Shown piece by piece: positions 53,560 to 63,569 of a DNA stretch of 64,000 nt. The position numbers and the translations under genes were made by a program. Position 1 is the first letter of the stretch, and each line of letters opens with the position of its first letter. The stretch is from Heterodera schachtii (taxonomy: Eukaryota; Nematoda; Chromadorea; Rhabditida; Heteroderidae), in NCBI GenBank assembly GCA_023374025.1, contig SIJG01000006.1, positions 171,596 to 235,595 of the forward strand, given 5' to 3'. Below the pieces are notes generated by a model. It saw only the letters and a program-made list of their open reading frames with translations. It searched no databases and was not told the origin of the DNA.

Positions 53560-54360
53560 AATTTTCGATTTTTTTTTTGAAAAACTTAGGCTTTCCTTAA
53601 AATCCGAATCAAAATTTAAAATAAGATAATTTATTTATTTATATTATTATTCAATTTTTGAATAATAATAAATTTCGAATTAATTTTTATTACGCAGTAC
53701 ATCATCTTTCATCAATGTCTTCATTTTCTTAAACAAATTTCTTTGCACCTTACGTTTTTTTTTGGGAAATGTGTCCACCAGAGAAGGCACGGAATTCCGA
53801 TTTCATTAAATTTTCAAAGATTTCCCTGCCACGCCTATCGGCAACGTCGGTCACTAAAAATCATTAATTTTCTTCAAAAAGTTTGCTTAAAATCGCAAAA
53901 ATTTGGACAATTTTTTAAGAATTTTAAATTTAGCCTGTTACAATATAATTTTATTTATTTTTGTCATTATTATTTTATGATTAAAATTGCGTAATGTTAT
54001 TTATAAATAGATTGTAAAAATTCTAGATTTCTTTCACTGTACCCCGAAATTCCCAAATTTTTTAATTAGGGAAATATTTCTGACAATCAATCACATAATT
54101 GCTTTTTCATTTCTAAAATGTTTTTTTTTGCGGAAGGAACTAAGATAAATATTTGTATATTTTGTAGTTTGTTTAAATCGAAAATTTATTATTTTTTTTT
54201 GACAGTTGTTTATGTGAAATAATTGCCATCAACAATCAGAAAATCACTTTGTGTTTTATTAAAAATATACAATAATTTTAAGAATATTTATAAGAAATGA
54301 AAATTAATTTTTATTTTCTAATAATTTTTTATTATTCTTTCTTTTTTATTTCACAAAAAT
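53560..54360. other. Spacer with transposon relic, no gene seen
   Basis: CACCAGAGAAGGCACGGAAT at about 53777 and CGCCTATCGGCAACGTCGG at about 53833 are decayed copies of the element seen at 46914 and 51386. Confidence 0.4.
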
Positions 54361-54361
54361 C

Positions 54362-54665
54362 AAAAGTTAGATTTGTCTTATTCTTCTCTTTAATTAATTT
54401 GGAGCGCAGAAAAGAAAAAGTTGGAACAAAAGTCATTTAACGAAATATTTGGAGAAAAATGGGAAGAAGAAGAAAAATTAAAAGAATAATTGCAAAATAT
54501 TATAAAATTAAAGAGAAAATTAAAAAGGAAATAAATATTGAACAAAAGAATGGGGTAAAATGAAGGAAAAATAGCAAAAAATTGGGGGGGCAAAACTAAT
54601 TAAAGAGTTGGGGAAAACAAAATATAGAAAAGCTATAAATCAAAAACTAATTTTAATGGAATAAT
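54362..54665 (+). pseudogene. Heavily decayed HTH effector copy
   Basis: Pieces read SAEKKKLEQKSFNEIFGEKW then EEEEKLKE, followed by stops and shifts through KIKEKIKKE..., EQKNGVK and a G run. The signal peptide and modules 2-3 are unreadable. Confidence 0.55.
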
Positions 54666-54960
54666 ATTAAAAATAAAAATTTTGTTTTTTTAAATAAATT
54701 TTTTAGTTAATTGACTTTGCATAAAAATTAAAATTAAAAATGTATTTGCATGCAGAGGATTCGAATCTTGAAAAAGTTTGGCACGTAATATCTCGGCACA
54801 AAGCTCATTTGGCAAAAATGGTAAAATTTCACAATAGAATCTTGGGGTGACCTACCCACCCACCAAGTTTCACTTGGAAATTCCACGGTCACTTGCCGAC
54901 CACTCCTTTGTTTGAGAATTATTTCGTATTTTGGATGAAACATTCATTGGTAATTATTAA

Positions 54961-55103
54961 TGCTGTTCGAGAGTCTCGGTCTCGAGTCGCGGCTCGAGAA
55001 AAGTCTCGGGTTTTTTTGGTCTCGGTCTCGAGTCTCGGTGTCTGGTTTTTAATTCTCGGTCTCTATTTTCGAGACTCGAGACCGAGACTTTTTAACACCC
55101 CTA
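54961..55103. mobile_element. Short foldback element of GTCTCGGTCTCGAG repeats
   Basis: GAGTCTCGGTCTCGAG at 54971 is inverted at 55071-55090 (CGAGACTCGAGACCGAGACT). The right end, AACACCCCTA, resembles hAT-type termini and the left end is a degenerate match (TAATGCTGTT). The interior repeats the same motif. Confidence 0.5.
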
Positions 55104-55109
55104 ATGATT

Positions 55110-56330
55110 GGCTTTTGGCAAATGTATATCTTTATAAATTTTAGGTCCTTTTGTGTTTAATTTTGTTAACATATGCGTGGTCTAGTGGGTAAAAACTAAC
55201 GAATTTTTTGTTTGGTGCGTTTTTGGATTGATAAATATTGTACCAAATTGAATCCAAAATTTAAAAAAAAATGATTTTTAAGCGAATAGAAAAATTTAAA
55301 TTCTCATTTTCTTTCTCATTTTCTTTATTCATTAATAATATAAATTTGTTAGAAAATTAAAAATTTGACAAAAAATTTGTATAAGTGAAACCGTTTTTTT
55401 GTGTGAATAAATAAAAATTTAGCCTATAAAATATTTGTAAAATTGATTATTTTTTATATTTTCAAAAATTTCTTACTTCCGATTGGCCACGATCAGCCGC
55501 TTCACGCAGTTTTGCGTTATGTTATAATTTTAATTATTTCTTTTCACAAATTACAAAAATAATTGTAAAAATGTGCAATTGTCCATATTAGAAGGTCGAA
55601 TACGAGAAGAATGAAGCGACAATTGATGGCGAACCACCGGAAATTGGCATAATTTGTTGAAAAAATTAAAAATTGACGTTTTTATAAGTGAAACCGTTTT
55701 TTTTTGAATAAATTTGGCATTGTTTTTTTTTCTTTGGCTTTCTATAACGAAAACTTATTAGATGACAGTGAAACAGCTCTGAAACTGACTAGAATAAGAA
55801 TTTAATTTTTCAATGCCTTCTACTGTTAATGAATTGAACAATGGAAAATAGCCTAAATTAGTGGCTTAATGAATCATTAGCCATTACATACCAATAATTA
55901 AATTGTGCTCATGATGATGCACCAGAGATGGCACGGATTCGATCGGCTTTTTGTGGCGATTAAGCTGATCAGGTGACGACTGATCAATGTTTGTGCGATT
56001 CTTAATTTCACACCAACAATAGAATTTTAATTATTTTATCATTATTATTTTATGATTAAAATTGCTTTATGTTATACCTAAAATTCCCAAATTTTTTCAT
56101 TATTTGCGATAATCACTCATATAATTCTTTTTTTTTCATTCCAAAATGTTTTTTTGCGGAACTAAGATAAATATTTGTATATTTTGTAGTTTGTTAAAAT
56201 CGAAAATTTATTTTTTTGACATTTCTTTAATGCATAAATAAATGCCACCAACAATCAGAAAATCATAATTTATATTTTATTAAAAAATTAGCTTTATGAA
56301 TATTTCTTACAATTTCTTTTCTAAAAATTT
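55110..56330. other. Spacer with duplicated remnants, no intact gene
   Basis: The stretch 55590-55880 repeats the 3' part of the 46403-46633 exon and its flank (AAGAATGAAGCGACAATTGA). CACCAGAGATGGCACGGATT at about 55920 starts another transposon relic. Confidence 0.45.
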
Positions 56331-56337
56331 TATTCAA

Positions 56338-56529
56338 ATGAAAATATTACAATTTCTTTTATTATTTTTGCTCCCTATTTTTTTATTAGTTTTTGCCCCG
56401 ATTTTGGGTTTTTTCGCCTCAAAAATGCTTAGAAAGCTTTTATTCTTTTTCAAAATTTTCAATCTTCCCCTTTATTGGTTTGAGGACGAAAATATTCGAA
56501 TTTTTTTTTTAAATATTAGGCTTTTCTAA
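56338..56529 (+). pseudogene. Hydrophobic leader fragment, possible effector remnant
   Basis: Reads MKILQFLLLFLLPIFLLVFA then PILGFFASKML and a hydrophobic, phenylalanine-rich tail. It occupies the position where related units hold the effector start, and its 3' flank (TTAGGCTTTTCTAAAAGCCGAATC) matches the 3' flank of the copy at 48070. It may be a remnant or a chance hydrophobic frame. Confidence 0.25.
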
Positions 56530-56722
56530 AAGCCGAATCCAAATTTGCAATTCGTAATTTTTGGCATTATATTGAGAAATTATTTTCATTATTATTAATT
56601 TAATTAAATTTATTAATTATTTGTATTAGCCATCAATAATATGCTGTCAAATTATATAATAAATTCATTTTTTAATGTTTTAAATTACAAATTTGTTTTT
56701 AGAAATATCACTCATCTTTAAA

Positions 56723-57415
56723 ATGAAATTATGCCTATTATTTTTTTTAAATGTTTTTTTGATCGTCCTAATTAATATTAATTATGTTGGATCCATGAAT
56801 AAAAAATTGAAACAGAAATCATTTGATGAAATTTTTGGAGAAAATTGGGAAGAAAAAGAAAAAGAAAATTTAAAAGAACAAAAGAAAAGAGAAATAATTG
56901 GAAAATATTTTAAAATAAAAGAAAAAATAAAGCAAAAAGGAAGAAAATATTCAAAAAAAGAATGGAATAAAATTGAAGGAAAAATAGCAAAAAAATTGGG
57001 AACAAATCGCCAATATATTTATAAATGGATTAAAGAATTTGGCCTCTATAAATACAAATCAAAAAGTGATGAAGAAAAGATTGAAATTTTACAAAAATTC
57101 ATTGGAATGACAAATGAATATAAGCTAAAGGGAAAATATTCGCTAAAAGAATGGCGCCAAAATTATGCCGAAATTTGTAACAAAATTGGCATTAGCCGTG
57201 AAACAATTAGAAAATGGATGAAACAATTTGGCATTAGCAAGAAAAGATTAATGGAGAAAGAAAAATTGGAAAAAATGAAAATTTATTGGCAAATAAAAAA
57301 AGAAAATCCAAAAATGACTGAAGCGGGAATTGCAAAAATATTGGAAATTCACCAAAATACCCTTGGAATTTGGAAAAAACAATTTGGGGAAAAATTTTTA
57401 ATTGAAAACTTGTGA
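56723..57415 (+). CDS. Secreted triple helix-turn-helix protein, intact right-hand member
   Basis: From the ATG at 56723 the protein has 230 residues; the frame extends upstream only through a TTG across the acceptor TTTTTAG, which I reject as a start. The signal is MKLCLLFFLNVFLIVLININ and the linker is KQKSFDEIFGENWEEKEKE. Module 1 ends NRQYIYKWIKEFG, module 2 ends SRETIRKWMKQFGIS and module 3 ends HQNTLGIWKKQFGEKF. The signal and 5' flank resemble the left-hand genes at 1203 and 16167 more than its immediate neighbours at 48070, 52962 and 63059, so at least two subfamilies are interleaved here. Confidence 0.8.
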   Translation: MKLCLLFFLNVFLIVLININYVGSMNKKLKQKSFDEIFGENWEEKEKENLKEQKKREIIGKYFKIKEKIKQKGRKYSKKEWNKIEGKIAKKLGTNRQYIYKWIKEFGLYKYKSKSDEEKIEILQKFIGMTNEYKLKGKYSLKEWRQNYAEICNKIGISRETIRKWMKQFGISKKRLMEKEKLEKMKIYWQIKKENPKMTEAGIAKILEIHQNTLGIWKKQFGEKFLIENL

Positions 57416-57454
57416 AATGGAATTGAGGAAGAAGAAAGTTAAGAAAAGAAATAA

Positions 57455-57990
57455 TATTTTTTGCTTCTCAATTTTCACTGTTTGTTACTAAAGAAAATCC
57501 AAAAATAAGTGATCAGAAAAATTGCTGAAATGATCATTAGTTTTTTACAAAAACTTTGGCTAGCAAATTTTCCAGAAAATTTTTGATTCCATCTAAGTTT
57601 TTAGTCAATTGATTTTTTTTTAAATGGAAATGATGATGATTTTTCTTTATAACTTTTTTATTGATTAAAACTTTTAAAAATAAAAGTGAAAATCAAATAA
57701 AAATGAAGAAAATTTTCAACAAAAGAATGTAGTCAAATTGCATTAAAAAATAGCGAAAAAATGGGGGGGGGGGGACAAATCGATGTAAAATTTATGCTTA
57801 ACTAAGGCTTAATCAAAAAATAGTAAAAGCTATAAATCAAAAAAACAATTAAAAAAAGTTTGAAAGTGTCCAAATGATTTATTGGAAAATAAAAAGAGAA
57901 ATCCAAAAATGCGTGAAAAGGAAATTGCATATCAGAATTTTTTTTATAATTGGAAGAAACAATTAGGAGAAAAATTGTTTGAGAATTGAA
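57455..57990 (+). pseudogene. Decayed HTH effector copy downstream
   Basis: Fragments of KENPKISDQK (57493), KIAKK(M)G-TNR with a G run (57745-57785), IYW-KI-RE-PKMREKEIA (57880-57930) and NWKKQLGEKLFEN (57948-57990) occur in order across many stops. Start and signal are absent. Confidence 0.5.
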
Positions 57991-57994
57991 AAAC

Positions 57995-58440
57995 GGAGGA
58001 TTTTTTAAATAAATTCATTTTTGAGAATTAATCAAATATTCATTCATTATTTATTTTTTTATAAATTAAGTGCTTTTTTGGTATGTAAATGCGTTAGCCT
58101 TTTTGTCATTTACGGACAATGTGTAGGCAGGCAGGACAAAATGTCAATATCTCTTAAAATTCTAAAAAAATGAATTCATAAACCTACTTGAAAATATTCG
58201 ATTGAATTTGTGGTTTTATCAATGTATTTATTTTTTTATACTATTGTATTATTTTGTAGTTATTATAAACATAAGTTTTGTCAAACTCTTAACAAGGATT
58301 AACTTAAAAATTAACAATTATTAATTTAAATTTATTGAAAAAAAATTATTTTTAGCTATTTTTTGAAAAAATATGGCATAATTTTACTTAATCTCTTCCC
58401 AAATGGGTGGGATCTGTAAAACTAAAATGTAAAATCCATT
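57995..58440. other. Intergenic, no gene seen
   Basis: A+T-rich spacer. The duplication of the Gly/Cys gene region begins at about 58444. Confidence 0.35.
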
Positions 58441-58443
58441 GTT

Positions 58444-58618
58444 TTTGGCATTATTGTTGGCACTTCCGTGCAGCTGCTGTGACAGTTTTGGCCTTTACGG
58501 TGGCTCAATTTTCGGCGGACGCCGCCGGCGGAAGCGCCAAGAAATTGAGGTGAAGCGCGAGGAATTGTACGCGGACAAAGGGCCAAAAAGTGTGGACTTC
58601 CTCAACAATCACAAGTGA
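58444..58618 (+). pseudogene. Duplicate exon 2 of the Gly/Cys-rich gene
   Basis: Nearly identical to 45762-45936: LLALPCSCCDSFGLYGGSIF, GGRRRRKRQEIEVKREELYA and DKGPKSVDFLNNHK, then a stop. Exon 1 with its signal peptide and cysteine cluster is absent upstream, so this copy cannot make the secreted protein unless a distant exon is used. Confidence 0.7.
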
Positions 58619-59097
58619 TGCAAAAATAAATTAATTACAATATTAAAATTAAAAAAAAATTAATTTTTTCAAAAATAATTAACAATTATTAATTCCTTGA
58701 TAAAAATTTTTGTGCATTAAAAAGAATTTTTTTGAAATAATTATAAATATAAAATTGATGAAATAAATTTATAAATATGTTATTCCGGTGCCGCTTCCTA
58801 TAAAAAAACATGAAAATTTATTAAAATTCATTTTTAAATCAAAAAATTTCATTATAAAATTTCAAGAAACAATTTATTAATTTTTTTATTTGCAGAACAA
58901 ATTTATAAATTTATAAGTTTACAAAATTTAATTTTCTTAAGAATTTTTAATATTTTTTTTAAATAAGAAATTTTCTTTTAAAATTTGGGGGAACTAAGTA
59001 TACATATATAATTAAATTGTGATAAAAAAATGTATACATATCTTTTTTGTTATTAAACTTTAATATGTATGAAATATAAAATTTCGCTAATACGTAT

Positions 59098-59308
59098 TTT
59101 TCAAAAAGATGTGCCGACCCAATTTGGCTAACATTATTGGCACGCAAATGGGCCAAAGAAAGTGAGGAAAAAATGGCCGAAAATGAGCAGCAAAATGTGA
59201 CCAAACCAATGCTAATTCGCCACCGCATTCAAGCAAAATTGTAAGAGAAGGTCCGAATACGAGAAGAATGAAGCGACAATTGATGGCAAAACACCGTAAA
59301 TTGGCATA
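59098..59308 (+). pseudogene. Duplicate of the charged terminal exon, frameshifted
   Basis: Matches 46420-46633 (LARKWAKESEEK, then NEQQNVTKP), but one T is missing in AACCAATTGCT, breaking the frame before HRIQAKL... It lies the same distance from the Gly/Cys exon as in the first copy, so it belongs to one duplicated block (about 45760-46760 and 58440-59480). Confidence 0.55.
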
Positions 59309-59504
59309 ATTTGTTGAAAAAAAAAAAATTAAAAAATTAACAAAACTTTGTATAAGTGAAACCGTTTTTTTTTTGAATAAATTTGGCATTATATATTTTT
59401 TTTCTTTGGATTTATGCCATGAAAACTTATTAGATGACAGTGGAACAGCTCTGAAACTGACTAGAATAAGAATTTAATTTTCAGCATATTCTATTATTAA
59501 TATT

Positions 59505-59830
59505 TTACATGCTTGGTATTGTTCGATAGCCAAGTTTTTCTCAATTAACCTGCAAAATTTGAATTTTTATCAACTTTAGAAAAAATTTTATGAAAATTAG
59601 TACTATTTCTGCCATAACTTATGTTAAATTTGATAATTATGTTTGAATTTTTGCAAACTAATAGAGAAATAGCTTGGCTATTGAACAATACCAAGAATAT
59701 AAAATTTGATTGCCTTTAAGCAAAGTTGTGCCATTTTTTGTCGAAAAATTCGCTAAAATGACAGATTTACGAAACGCCCAAGGTGTCGGATTTTACGAAA
59801 CGACATAGCACCATTTTTAGTTGAAACACC
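59505..59830. repeat. Hairpin repeat ending GACATAGCACC
   Basis: TTGGTATTGTTCGATAGCCA (about 59515) pairs with TGGCTATTGAACAATACCAA (about 59675). The right end GACATAGCACCA is shared with the elements ending near 61300 and 62536. Confidence 0.6.
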
Positions 59831-59834
59831 GACT

Positions 59835-60900
59835 TGAACTTTCTTACAGTTTTCATCCCAGGCCCAATATCTCGAAAACTGTAGTCCTACCCAAGATTTC
59901 TTTATGGCTTATTTTGAAGCCTTTCTGAGCTCTATCGAACCTTATATGTGTTGCTTAAGAAAATATTTGTAAATGAGTTAATTAAATAAAAGAAATTAGA
60001 GCGACTTTTAGCATTTTTCATGAAAATTGAAAAATTAAAGTGGCTGTAACTTTTTAAAGTTACAATTAATTATTTGCTATTTAGCCCATGGAATATTGTT
60101 AATATTGAAGTGCTCTTTGCAAATATGACTATATTTTTCTTTAATTTTTTGTCAAAGAAATTTTATTGCGATTTGAATAATAAACGCGCAAAAATAAAAA
60201 TGCCATATTTAAATTGAAATAACTTTTCTTTAAAAAGTGATCACAAATTCAATTAAAGTTTAAAACAAACGAATAAAATGGCAGATGTTTTGAGTTTATG
60301 AGTTTTTGATTTTAAGCCCTTTAAAATAATAACAATAAAATGAAAAATAAAGTGAAAAATAATTCGAAATAAGATAACTCAGTGAATATGCCAATTTTAT
60401 TCTTAAGCGATCATTGCTACAGTTCTTGCAAATGAAATTACACATATTCCACATCATTATCACAATTTTAGCTAAAGAAAGTCAAAAGTGATTGGGTTTA
60501 AGCATAGTTTATTTTGAGTAAATATAACATAACAAATAAATATTTGCGAAGCCTCCCATATTGGTGATGCCTCGCACCCATCAGAAAAAACTCCTTGAAA
60601 ATTAGTTTTTAAATTTCATATTATTCCAAAAATGGCTATCTCTTTTTTGGGAAATTTTCTATAAAACAAATATTCTCGAGCACATATAAGTAGCGACCTT
60701 GTTTATTAGAAAAAATTTAAAAAAATTCAATCCACTTACTCTGACGACTGTTCAGGTAAAAGTGTCGTAGAGGAAATGACAAAAAAAAAATTATGTGAAT
60801 AAAATGAGGCATCAAATGGGTAGTTAGTAGTGATAGAAAACAATTGACATTTGGATTGGAGAAGCAAAAAAGTCAGACCTCCAGCAAAGGGAAATTTTTT
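59835..60900. other. Intergenic, no gene seen
   Basis: A+T-rich, with scattered hairpin-family half copies (for example AAAAACTGTAGTCCTACCC near 59875) and no supported gene. Confidence 0.3.
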
Positions 60901-60904
60901 TTAG

Positions 60905-61300
60905 GGCGTTATTTAAAAAACCATCATTATGAAAATTTTTGTCGAAAAATTATTTATAATTTGTTCGAAAGCAACCAAATTTTTAATTCTTGATATCATT
61001 TGATAGCCTAAGTGTTCTCTATCAGTCTACAAAATTTCAAAAAATTTCGTTAAATTTTAAAAAAGTTATAGCTCGAAGAACTCAAAAAACCTTGATTTTC
61101 GAAGATTTTTGGCCATAACTTTTTTTAAACTTAACGAAATTTTTTGAAATTTTGCAGAATGATAGAGAACACTTAGGGCTATCAAATGATATCAAGGATT
61201 AAAAAGTTGGTCTTTTTAAAGCAAAGTTATAAGCAAAAAATTTTATTTTGATGGTTTTTTAAATAACGCACATAATGATGATTTTTAAATAATGACATAG
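60905..61300. repeat. Near-perfect hairpin element
   Basis: GCGTTATTTAAAAAACCATC at about 60904 is inverted as GATGGTTTTTTAAATAACGC at about 61251. CTTGATATCATTTGATAGCC (60989) pairs with GGCTATCAAATGATATCAAG (61177), and almost the whole interior is complementary. The loop is near 61090. No coding sequence. Confidence 0.75.
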
Positions 61301-61304
61301 CACC

Positions 61305-62110
61305 GATGGTCGGATGTTCAGTTGTTGCCACTTCCCGTTTTGCTTCAAATTGGCCCGTTTTTTGCTCCATTCCGCCAACAGCTAGCTGCCTTTGGAACTT
61401 TGAGGATGGGAGAATAACTTTCATTAATCGCGGCGGGCGGCGACCTGAACCGGCTTGGTATGGAGGCCCATTCTATAATTAGAAATCGGGCACTCGACGC
61501 CAAGCTCGTCGAGTACATGTGATAGTAAAGTCCGTTCGGTGGCGATTGGAGTTGAAATTTTGAAGGATTGAATCGGAAAAATCTACAAAAATTTGGACAA
61601 ATTTGTTAAAAAAATTATCAGTGCTTGAAAAAAAGGTTTGTTATTTTAAATGTAACAAATGTGGCTGATCATTATAAATGATATTAATTTATTATTCTGG
61701 CTGATGATTTGAAATTTATAAAAAGTGATGAATGGAAATTTGTATTTTTTTGTTTATTTACAAATTTTTTAGTATTTATTTTTTAATAATGTCCTGATTT
61801 TTGCTTAAAACCTTTTTAAACAATTTTTTTTTTTTGTAAATATATCTTAATCATAAATGTCCTGGTTTTTTATACGTTAGTTGTCCTGATTTCCGGAAAA
61901 TTTAATCCGAAACATTGAAAATGTCGTCTTTTTTCTCTAATATTTTTGCGTTGACAATATTCAATGTAACATCAGGTTTTGAAGGAGGATAAGCCGAAGA
62001 AAAAGGCTTTTTGGGATAATCACAAAATAATTCAGACAAAAATTTTCAAAATTAGGGAAATAATATTGCAAAAGGAATTACAATTCGAATATTTTTTTTG
62101 TTTTTATTCT
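61305..62110. other. Spacer with one GC-richer patch
   Basis: 61310-61530 is GC-richer, and the minus strand has a 65-residue frame (from 61424: MKVILPSSKFQRQLAVGGME), but no splice or homology support was seen. The remainder is A+T-rich. Confidence 0.3.
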
Positions 62111-62114
62111 TTTT

Positions 62115-62538
62115 GGGTGCTGGGACATTAGTCAAAAACCATCAAAATGGGCGTTAGTCAAAAATCATCAAATGGAAATTTTTGACATAAAATTACGCAT
62201 AACTCCGCCCAAAACAATTAAATTTTAAACTGTTGATATCATTCGATAGCCCTAAGTGTTTTTATTATCCTTCAAAATTTTCAAAAAAATGATTAACTTA
62301 CAAAAAAGTTATGACCTGAGAACCCCAAAAAACCAAGGTTTTATTGAACATTTTTGAGCATAACTTTGTTGAAACTTAACGAAATTTTATGAAATTTTGT
62401 CGACTAGTAGAAAACACTTAGCGCTACCGAATGATATCAAGATTTAAATTTGAGCAAAGTTATATCAAAAATTTTTTATTTGATGGTTTTTTGACTAACG
62501 ACCATTATGAATGTTTTTGACTAACGTTATAGCACCGT
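62115..62538. repeat. Hairpin element with GTTAGTCAAAAACCATCA ends
   Basis: GGTGCTGGGACATTAGTC at 62116 matches the inverse of GACTAACGTTATAGCACC ending near 62536. TTAGTCAAAAACCATCA occurs at both ends in opposite orientation. The interior pairs TGATATCATTCGATAGCCC with GCTACCGAATGATATCA. It is the best-delimited member of the family. Confidence 0.7.
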
Positions 62539-62544
62539 CCGCCG

Positions 62545-63050
62545 AAGTGGGCTTTTTTGAGGCGTTGTCTGATAGGGGCGAATTAGATATTTTTGTTTTA
62601 CCGAGGTGTAAAATTAAAATTTCTTAATTCCTTTTATATTTTAAATTAATAAAAATGGAAAAATAAAATTTATTTTATTCTTTTGTTTATTTTTTTAATT
62701 GTCAAATTTAATGAATAAAACTGAAATTAAAAGTTAAAAATTTTTTAAATTTGTTTAATTTAACTTTTAAATCTCAGTTTGCAAATGTGTTGCTATTTTT
62801 TAAATATAAATTATTGAAAAATTTTAATGGCCAAATATTTGTTTCCGTTTTTTTAATTTGATTTTTAAAAATTTTTAATTAGCACTGTACTGCTTTTTTG
62901 TATTTGTACTGTTTTTTTTGTCAACCCAACAAAATAAATAGATATAATTTTTCTTTTCTCAATCAAATAAATTAATATTTTTATAATTCTTATTTAAAAA
63001 TTATATTGTCAATAAATATTTTTTGGATATTTTTGGAAAGAATATTTTTG
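62545..63050. other. Upstream region of the last effector copy
   Basis: A+T-rich. A short duplicate of the effector start (TTAATTGTCAAATTTAATGA) lies at 62695-62715, a truncated signal-peptide echo with many changes. Confidence 0.35.
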
Positions 63051-63058
63051 TGGAAAAA

Positions 63059-63566
63059 ATGAAATTTATCTTATTATTCTCTTTAATTATTTTTTTAATT
63101 GTCAAATTTAATGAAATTAAAACTGAAAAGAATAAACTACAACAAAAGTCATTTGAGGAAATATTTGGAGGAAAATGTGAAGAAAAAAGAAGAAGAAAAA
63201 AGACAAATAATTCAAAAATATTATAAAATAAAAGAGAAAATTAAGCAAAAAGGAAGAAAATACTCAACAAAAGAATGGCATAAAATTGAAAGAAAAATAG
63301 CGAAAAAATTGGGGACAAATCGAACCACAATTTATAAATGGATTAAAAAATTGGTCCTTCAAAAACAAATACAGAAAAGCTACAAATCAAAAAGTGATGA
63401 AGAAAAAATTGAAATTGTGCAAAAATTCATTGGAATGAAAAACGAATATAAACAAAAAGAAAAATATTCACATAATAAATGGGAACAAAATTATAAAGAA
63501 ATTTGCAAGAAAATTGGAGTAAGCCATGGAACAATTAACAAATGGAAGAAACAATTTGGAAAGTAA
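63059..63566 (+). pseudogene. HTH effector with one-base insertion in the linker
   Basis: The signal MKFILLFSLIIFLIVKFN and linker LQQKSFEEIFGGK run in one frame from the ATG at 63059. One extra A near 63187 (GAAGAAAAAAGAAG) shifts into the frame that carries module 1 (NRTTIYKWIKKLV), module 2 (SHGTINKWKKQFGK) and a stop at 63566. The restored form would be a two-module protein. A single change in an A run could equally be a sequencing or assembly error, so this gene may be functional. Start sites before 63059 are TTG-based and rejected. Confidence 0.65.
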
Positions 63567-63569
63567 TTT

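Noticed and set aside
48109..63099. Starts giving MSNLMKLKLKRIN at 48109 and 63099
   Set aside because: These begin at TTG and read the signal-peptide region in the wrong frame. The homologous ATGs are at 48070 and 63059, with frameshifts between.
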